Shown piece after piece: positions 6,672-10,040 of a stretch of DNA of 10,040 nt. The notes beneath the pieces are model-generated. The model was not told where the DNA came from, searched no databases, and was given only the letters and a program-made list of their open reading frames with translations. The number at the start of each line of letters is the position of its first letter. Position 1 is the stretch's first letter. The stretch is from an uncultured Chloroflexota bacterium (GTDB lineage: Bacteria > Chloroflexota > Anaerolineae > Anaerolineales > Anaerolineaceae): NCBI GenBank assembly GCA_902795255.1, contig CADBKS010000212.1:1-10040 (forward strand), in the 5' to 3' direction. A program made the position numbers and the translations under genes.

Positions 6672-7414
6672 AAGCGTATTTCAGACGGATCGGGCTGGAA
6701 ATGCCCCGGCAGATCGTTCCGGATTCCGCCCTGCTGAAGGAACTGCAGTTCGCGCACTGCACAACAGTGCCGTATGAAAATCTGGATATCATCCGCTCCG
6801 TCCCGCTTTCGCTGGATGAGGATGCCCTGTTTGACAAGGTCGTCACCCGCGGCCGGGGCGGGTTCTGTTTTGAGCTGAACGGCCTCTTCGGCTGGTTCCT
6901 ACGTCAGCTGGGATATGAGGTGACGGATGTGGCGTCCCGCTATCTGCGGGGAGAGAGCTCGATCCCCATGTGCCGGCACCGTGTGCTGATCGTCAAAGCC
7001 GTTGACGGCGTGTGGTGCGCGGATGTCGGGATCGGTGAGGTCTGCCCGCGGTACCCCGTGGCACTCATCGAAGGCCTTGAACAGCCGCAGTTCGATGAAT
7101 GCTACCGCTTCGACCGGGATCCCTTCCTCGGCTGGGTGCTGATGGATCTGCATCACGGGGAATGGCGCCGGTTTTATTCCTTTACGGAAGAGCCGAAGCT
7201 GAAGGTCGATTTCATCGCGCCGACATTTTACTGTGAGAAGCATCCGGATTCACCGTTTTTCCCGGATGAAATGTTCTCAATGAAGACCGCCGAAGGCCGC
7301 TTCACCCTGGACGGGCATCTTTACAAGGAGTTCCGGAACGGAGAGGTCTTCGCCAAAGAGCTGACGGAAGCGGAGCTTCCGGAGTATTATGCAAAGTTCG
7401 GCCTGACGTACTGA
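6659..7414 (+). CDS. Arylamine N-acetyltransferase family protein
   Basis: Cytoplasmic acyltransferase of the arylamine N-acetyltransferase (NAT) family, 251 residues, slightly short of the roughly 255-280 usual in bacteria. The Cys-His-Asp triad is complete: C70 in RGRGGFCFELN, H107 in CRHRVLIV and D122 in CADVGIGE. These lie almost exactly where the Salmonella enzyme has them. The N-terminal helical part carries VPYENLDI, another family mark. NATs move acetyl from acetyl-CoA through the Cys to aromatic amines or hydrazines; some relatives act in amide-forming biosynthesis. ATG 6659 lies 13 bases before the end of the upstream stop codon, with AGGAG at 6643-6647 eleven bases away, so translation is probably coupled to the second oxidoreductase. 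Its place at the end of a sugar-processing operon is unusual and may point to an amine-bearing aromatic or amino-sugar substrate; that link is inference. A strong terminator follows. Confidence 0.93.
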   Translation: MEKVEAYFRRIGLEMPRQIVPDSALLKELQFAHCTTVPYENLDIIRSVPLSLDEDALFDKVVTRGRGGFCFELNGLFGWFLRQLGYEVTDVASRYLRGESSIPMCRHRVLIVKAVDGVWCADVGIGEVCPRYPVALIEGLEQPQFDECYRFDRDPFLGWVLMDLHHGEWRRFYSFTEEPKLKVDFIAPTFYCEKHPDSPFFPDEMFSMKTAEGRFTLDGHLYKEFRNGEVFAKELTEAELPEYYAKFGLTY

Positions 7415-7426
7415 CCGTAAATAAAG

Positions 7427-7477
7427 CCTGAAATAAAAAACGATCCCGCTCATTTCGGGATCGTTTTTTATTTCAGG
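7427..7477. terminator. Bidirectional rho-independent terminator, 22-bp perfect stem
   Basis: Bases 7427-7448 are the exact reverse complement of 7456-7477, with a 7-base loop (CTCATTT). The core is CGATCCCG with CGGGATCG, flanked by an A-run on the left arm and TTTTTTATTT on the right, so it can terminate on both strands. It begins 12 bases after the N-acetyltransferase stop and closes the + strand operon. Confidence 0.93.
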
Positions 7478-7550
7478 TATGCACCGGCATGTCAGCAGGC
7501 TGTGCTTCGCATGGCGCGGCACCCCCGGTGATGTGTCAGGGAGGACAGAT

Positions 7551-7579
7551 TTGTTTGTTTATCCGGAGGGTCTTATATT
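7551..7579 (+). promoter_or_regulatory. Candidate sigma-A promoter between two terminators
   Basis: TTGTTT (7551-7556), a 17-base spacer and TATATT (7574-7579) give a plausible -35/-10 pair; transcription would start near 7586. No + strand protein gene follows. The next signal in this direction is the hairpin at 7633-7670. It could drive a short RNA or be a chance match in an AT-richer patch. Confidence 0.35.
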
Positions 7580-7585
7580 GACTCA

Positions 7586-7670
7586 CCCGCAGTCAGCGGC
7601 AGCAGCCTTTTTCAGGGGCTATATGAAGAGAAAAAAGACGTTCCCGGGCAGTGCTTCGGGAACGTCTTTT
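7586..7670 (+). ncRNA. Possible small RNA ending at a terminator hairpin
   Basis: If the promoter at 7551-7579 is active, its transcript would run about 85 bases and end at the stem AAAAGACGTTCCCG / CGGGAACGTCTTTT (7633-7646 with 7657-7670). The T-run on this strand is only four bases, so termination would be weaker than on the other strand. I do not recognise a known RNA family. A 25-codon frame from ATG 7623 runs through the hairpin and looks non-coding. The call rests only on promoter plus terminator. Confidence 0.22.
7631..7670 (-). terminator. Rho-independent terminator of the - strand gene pair
   Basis: A 14-bp perfect stem (7633-7646 with 7657-7670) has a 10-base loop. Read on the - strand it is followed by six T residues (complement of 7631-7636). 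It lies about 80 bases downstream of the stop of the - strand gene at 7753, and faces the converging + strand terminator at 7427-7477. The + strand side has TTTT, so it may also act weakly in that direction. Confidence 0.85.
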
Positions 7671-7752
7671 CATAAGCGTTCACTTTGTTGGGTGTATTGA
7701 AGCCGTATTTTTATGGCACAGACCGCCGGCAGGTTTGCGTAATGTTGGCTGG

Positions 7753-8718
7753 TCAGTCTTCGAAAGGCTGCAGTTCCAGCGTCCGGGCGGTGAAGCCGGA
7801 GAGGATCTGTCGGGCTTCTGCCTCGCTGACCGGCTGTCCTGAATCTGCGTCCATGGGGTCGGTGTCGGAAAGGAACCAGGGATGTGCCGGATCTTTTTCC
7901 GCATCATGGATCAGCGCCCGGGTCAGCTGCAGTGTATTCCCCGTATAGCGGTAATGCGCGCGGAAATAGCACGCGGCGCTGCCGGAACCTTCCCACAGGA
8001 ATCCGCCGTCTTCCGTCAGATAGTAGCGGCTGCGGTTCCAGCCGTCAAAAACGTGCACGAGTTCCCCGTCCGTGATCGTATACAGGTCATAAAGCACGGT
8101 CCCGGTCATATCGGGCTGCATTTCGCCGAAGAGCAGTTCATCCCTGCCGTCCCCGTCGATATCCATGACCGTCCAGCCCAGTGCCGGCTCCCCGGCAGGG
8201 TCGGACCGGACATGGAACATCACGCTGTAATCTTCGTAAGCACCGTAGCGGCCGTTTGGTTCTCCGCGCAGGATGCCGCTCATGGACCGGATGAAATCCC
8301 GGTAGACCGGGTCCGGCTCCGGTGCGTTCCGATCCGGCTCATCGGAGAACCAGAAGATCTGCAGCCGGGCCCCGGCATCCATTGTCGGTGTTCGCAGGGA
8401 AGCGGTGCGGCCGGATTCAAGAACGATCCGGCTCACGGGGGCGGTGACGCCTTCCGCGATCAGTTCCAGTTCATGGTCGAACACGAAAGCCATCTTCTGC
8501 CCTGCAGCTTCCATGGTGACGGTCTCCGTGAAGACCTCCAGATCCAGCTGCTTCCGGCTGCCGGGCAGCATTTCCTCATAGAAGATGGAAGGCTCCCGCG
8601 GGCCGCTCACTTTGCTCGTGAAAGGCATGACCGTGAAAATGACCCGGTATGCGTCTTCCGCCCGGGCCGCTGCGGTCAGCAGCAGGAAAAGGAGCAGGAT
8701 GGGAAAAAACTTTTTCAT
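7753..8718 (-). CDS. Secreted protein with DxDGxGxDE loop domain (paralogue 1)
   Basis: Exported protein of 321 residues, function unknown. A signal peptide is clear: MKK, a hydrophobic run (residues 4-16), then TAAARA before EDAY, fitting signal peptidase I cleavage after residue 20. There is no lipobox Cys. Residues about 25-125 form an N-terminal region of alternating hydrophobic residues, perhaps a beta-sandwich, that the neighbouring paralogue lacks. Residues about 135-321 match the paralogue throughout, including EDYSVMFHV, DIDGDGRDELLFGE (186-199), ITDGELVHVFDGWNRSRYYL and the end TLELQPFED. The DxDGDGxDE loop resembles calcium-binding loops of FG-GAP, dockerin and EF-hand proteins; calcium binding is inferred. 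Its ATG is 7 bases after the stop of the upstream paralogue, with TAGGAA as RBS overlapping that stop. Probably acts at the cell surface or outside. Confidence 0.8.
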   Translation of the reverse strand: MKKFFPILLLFLLLTAAARAEDAYRVIFTVMPFTSKVSGPREPSIFYEEMLPGSRKQLDLEVFTETVTMEAAGQKMAFVFDHELELIAEGVTAPVSRIVLESGRTASLRTPTMDAGARLQIFWFSDEPDRNAPEPDPVYRDFIRSMSGILRGEPNGRYGAYEDYSVMFHVRSDPAGEPALGWTVMDIDGDGRDELLFGEMQPDMTGTVLYDLYTITDGELVHVFDGWNRSRYYLTEDGGFLWEGSGSAACYFRAHYRYTGNTLQLTRALIHDAEKDPAHPWFLSDTDPMDADSGQPVSEAEARQILSGFTARTLELQPFED

Positions 8719-8725
8719 GATATTC

Positions 8726-9376
8726 CTATTTCTTCAGGAAAGGTGTCAGCTCCAAGGTCTCATAGGTGAAGGCACCGGAAAGCTCCATGGCTTTTTCCTG
8801 GCTGATCTCCTGCAAAGTCGGGTCAGGTTCGTCATTGATCCAGCCCTTTTCGTAGGAGACGAACCAGGGCCCCTGCGGTTCCATTGTCGCGTCGTAGATC
8901 ACGGAACGGATGAAGATCATTTCGCCCTTCGCGTAGATGTAGTAAATCGTTGAGGACTGCATGGCGCCGCTGGATCCCTCGTTGATGAAATTCCCGTTGG
9001 TGCAGAGGTAATAGCGGTTCCGGTCCCAGCCATTGAAGACGTTCACGAGTTCGCCGTCACGGATCGTGAACATGTTGTAAAGAACGGTCTCGCCGAGCGG
9101 TGTGTTTTCGCCGATCAGCAGTTCATCCGTGCCGTTCCCGTCCACGTCACGGATGGTGTAGCCGAGGTTCATGGAGGCCGGATGGCCCTTCAGCCAGGCA
9201 AAGATCACGGTGTAATCTTCCTCCACGGTCAGGGCTCCGCTGTCCTGTCCGTCGAGAATATGGAAAAGTTCATCGATCATGTTCTGATAAAGCGGGTCGG
9301 GTGCCTGTTCCTCAGCAGAGACGGCGGCGGTAAACAGAAGCAGCATGGCAAGCAGTACGATCAGAATCTTTTTCAT
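8726..9376 (-). CDS. Secreted protein with DxDGxGxDE loop domain (paralogue 2)
   Basis: Exported protein of 216 residues, first gene of the - strand pair, function unknown. The start at 9376 is chosen because it begins a textbook signal peptide (MKKILIVLLAMLLLF, then TAAVSA before EEQA) and has AAAGGAAA a few bases upstream. The same frame extends upstream to 9514 without an RBS and would bury the signal peptide. The mature part is nearly all the shared domain: EEDYTVIFAW, DVDGNGTDELLIGE (77-90), IRDGELVNVFNGWDRNRYYL and ETLELTPFLKK. It is clearly a duplicate of the downstream gene without the extra N-terminal region. Similar secreted proteins with this loop are common in clostridia as uncharacterised families, in my recollection. 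The Asp-rich loop suggests calcium-stabilised folding; no catalytic motif is evident. Confidence 0.82.
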   Translation of the reverse strand: MKKILIVLLAMLLLFTAAVSAEEQAPDPLYQNMIDELFHILDGQDSGALTVEEDYTVIFAWLKGHPASMNLGYTIRDVDGNGTDELLIGENTPLGETVLYNMFTIRDGELVNVFNGWDRNRYYLCTNGNFINEGSSGAMQSSTIYYIYAKGEMIFIRSVIYDATMEPQGPWFVSYEKGWINDEPDPTLQEISQEKAMELSGAFTYETLELTPFLKK

Positions 9377-9504
9377 GTCGTTTTTCCTTTCAGGAATATA
9401 AGGTTCAGTGTTGTAAAGATCATCGTCCGGCAGACGGGTGACCGCCGCACGGGCTGTGGGATCCGCGTTCCCGAAAATACGGGATGCGGAGGTTTCCCTG
9501 TTCA

Positions 9505-9534
9505 ATCTTATCATAATACGCCGGGAAGCGGCAA
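9505..9534 (-). promoter_or_regulatory. Weak candidate promoter for the secreted-protein pair
   Basis: On the - strand TTGCCG (complement of 9529-9534) is followed after 18 bases by TAAGAT (complement of 9505-9510), each matching the sigma-A consensus at four of six positions. This would give a leader of about 120 bases before the ATG at 9376. TATGAT (complement of 9510-9515) is a better -10 but lacks a well-spaced -35. The true promoter is uncertain. Confidence 0.22.
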
Positions 9535-9575
9535 AAGTTCCGTTCCTGCCCCTGTATCAAATGTCATAACACCGT

Positions 9576-9604
9576 TTGACCAAATGCTCATTTTATGGTT
9601 AAAT
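9576..9604 (+). promoter_or_regulatory. Promoter of the T-box/ileS transcript
   Basis: TTGACC (9576-9581), a 17-base spacer and TTAAAT (9599-9604), with TGG directly before the -10 forming an extended -10 TGn motif. The predicted start near 9611 is just ahead of the first T-box stem. It is divergent from the - strand secreted-protein pair. Confidence 0.7.
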
Positions 9605-9610
9605 TAGGCG

Positions 9611-9848
9611 TAATGCGATGACGGAAACGAGTAGCCTGAAGCGCGGTCACAGCGAGTCCGGGGCGGTGGAAGCCGGATGACAGGCGTCAGGTGAAGATCC
9701 TTCCCGAGCACAAAGCTGAACGCTTTCCGCAAGTAGGCCGCGCGGTCTGATCCTCCGATAACGGGATCCTAAGAGTGCCTGCCCCCGGGCAGGAATCAGG
9801 GTGGTACCGCGGAACTTCCGTCCCTTGCATGAGGACGGAAGTTTTTTT
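9611..9848 (+). promoter_or_regulatory. T-box riboswitch controlling ileS
   Basis: Leader RNA that senses uncharged tRNA-Ile and permits transcription of ileS when isoleucyl-tRNA is short. Visible parts are GGAA (9623-9626) pairing with TTCC (9701-9704) around a specifier loop with a GAGTA segment (9629-9633), and GCCTG (9634-9638) with CAGGC (9681-9685) closing the upper stem. GTGAAGATC places a candidate isoleucine specifier ATC at 9697-9699. The hallmark AGGGTGGTACCGCGG is at 9798-9812, whose GGTACC region belongs to the antiterminator bulge that pairs with the tRNA acceptor end. A terminator stem follows. The fit with the downstream isoleucyl-tRNA synthetase supports the specifier reading. 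The exact 5' end is inferred from the promoter. Confidence 0.93.
9813..9848 (+). terminator. T-box-controlled terminator
   Basis: AACTTCCGTCC (9813-9823) pairs with GGACGGAAGTT (9833-9843), loop of nine bases, followed by an unbroken T-run (9842-9848). Its left arm follows directly after the conserved T-box sequence, as expected for mutually exclusive terminator and antiterminator folds. Confidence 0.93.
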
Positions 9849-9867
9849 AAATCAGAACCACGGATCG

Positions 9868-9921
9868 GATAAGGATATGAGCGGGCGCTGAGACCCGGAT
9901 CCTGAATTCCGGATCCTTATC
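9868..9921 (+). repeat. Inverted repeat between T-box terminator and ileS
   Basis: GATAAGGAT (9868-9876) and ATCCTTATC (9913-9921) are perfect 9-base complements. Between and overlapping them CCGGATCC occurs twice (9895-9902 and 9909-9916), giving alternative hairpins through its GGATCC palindrome. It sits ten bases before the ileS RBS, which stays unpaired, and has no T-run. A role in mRNA processing after antitermination is possible but unproven. Confidence 0.5.
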
Positions 9922-9942
9922 AATAAACAGTGAGGAAAGTAA

Positions 9943-10040
9943 ATGTTTAAACCTGTTTCACCGAAGCTGAATGTCAACGAGATGGAAGAATCGGTCCTGA
10001 AATTCTGGAACGATGAGGAGATCTTCCGCAAGTCGACTGA
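9943..10040 (+). CDS. ileS: Isoleucyl-tRNA synthetase, N-terminal fragment
   Basis: Start of the cytoplasmic class I synthetase that charges tRNA-Ile with isoleucine. Only 32 codons and two bases fall inside the window; the gene continues past 10040. The visible residues MFKPVSPKLNVNEMEESVLK then FWNDEEIFRKST match the N-terminal segment of bacterial IleS, where the pattern MEESVLKFW is typical. GAGGAAAG (9932-9938) is a good RBS four bases before the ATG. The T-box riboswitch directly upstream, with an ATC specifier-like codon, independently supports isoleucine. The HIGH and KMSKS motifs are beyond the window edge. Confidence 0.93.
   Translation, partial: MFKPVSPKLNVNEMEESVLKFWNDEEIFRKST

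Noticed and set aside
7479..7700. A small + strand protein gene, or a 25-codon leader peptide from 7623
   Set aside because: The frame runs through the terminator hairpin, shows no coding character, and no + strand gene lies downstream to be controlled by a leader.
7882..8769. A 295-codon + strand open frame
   Set aside because: It is antisense to the secreted-protein gene, which has a signal peptide, RBS and a paralogue; the + frame has none of these.
1..10040. CRISPR arrays, insertion sequences, tRNA or rRNA genes, attachment sites
   Set aside because: I found no regularly spaced repeats, transposase or integrase motifs, or tRNA/rRNA-like folds in the window.

Overview
The window reads as a moderately GC-rich Firmicute of the clostridial type. 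The evidence is strong AGGAGG-like ribosome binding sites, sigma-A-like promoters, a tRNA-responsive T-box leader in front of ileS, rho-independent terminators with T-runs, and short Gram-positive signal peptides. A gut or rumen clostridium would fit, but I cannot place the species.

Bases 1-245 hold a leader region with a dyad (159-180), an extended -10 promoter (186-214) and a strong RBS. This RBS fixes a TTG start for the first gene. Bases 246-7414 form one seven-gene + strand block. It encodes the ATPase (246-1745) and permease (1754-2791) of an RbsA/RbsC-type carbohydrate ABC importer, and a first Gfo/Idh/MocA NAD(P)-dependent oxidoreductase (2860-3906). Two TIM-barrel sugar isomerase/epimerase-like genes follow (3920-4773 and 4789-5584), each broken by an internal frameshifting deletion. 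A second Gfo/Idh/MocA oxidoreductase (5685-6671) overlaps an arylamine N-acetyltransferase (6659-7414). The block ends at a 22-bp perfectly symmetrical terminator (7427-7477).

Importer plus oxidoreductases plus xylose-isomerase-like barrels is the usual make-up of pathways that import a polyol, sugar or glycoside, oxidise a ring hydroxyl to a ketone, and then isomerise, dehydrate or cleave it. Inositol (IolG with IolE/IolI) and 3-keto-glycoside or C-glycoside pathways are the nearest known logic. The substrate cannot be read from the sequence, and no substrate-binding protein gene lies in the window. With both barrel genes broken, the pathway as written here is probably not functional unless the breaks are assembly errors.

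The 338-base gap 7415-7752 contains two terminator hairpins, facing the two converging units, and between them a sigma-A-like promoter that could produce a short RNA. I see nothing else in it. On the - strand, 9376-7753 carries two tandem paralogous secreted proteins with a DxDGxGxDE calcium-binding-like loop, read from 9376 towards 7753.

Bases 9377-9942 separate this pair from the divergent ileS gene. They hold a weak candidate promoter for the - strand pair, a clear promoter for ileS, a complete T-box riboswitch with specifier-like ATC and terminator, and a further inverted repeat before the ileS RBS. Only the first 32 codons of ileS, plus two bases, are inside the window.

The most notable points are the paired deletions in the two barrel genes, the N-acetyltransferase coupled to a sugar-oxidising operon, the one-site architecture of the ABC ATPase, the paralogous secreted pair, and a possible small RNA. 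None amounts to a demonstrated new system.
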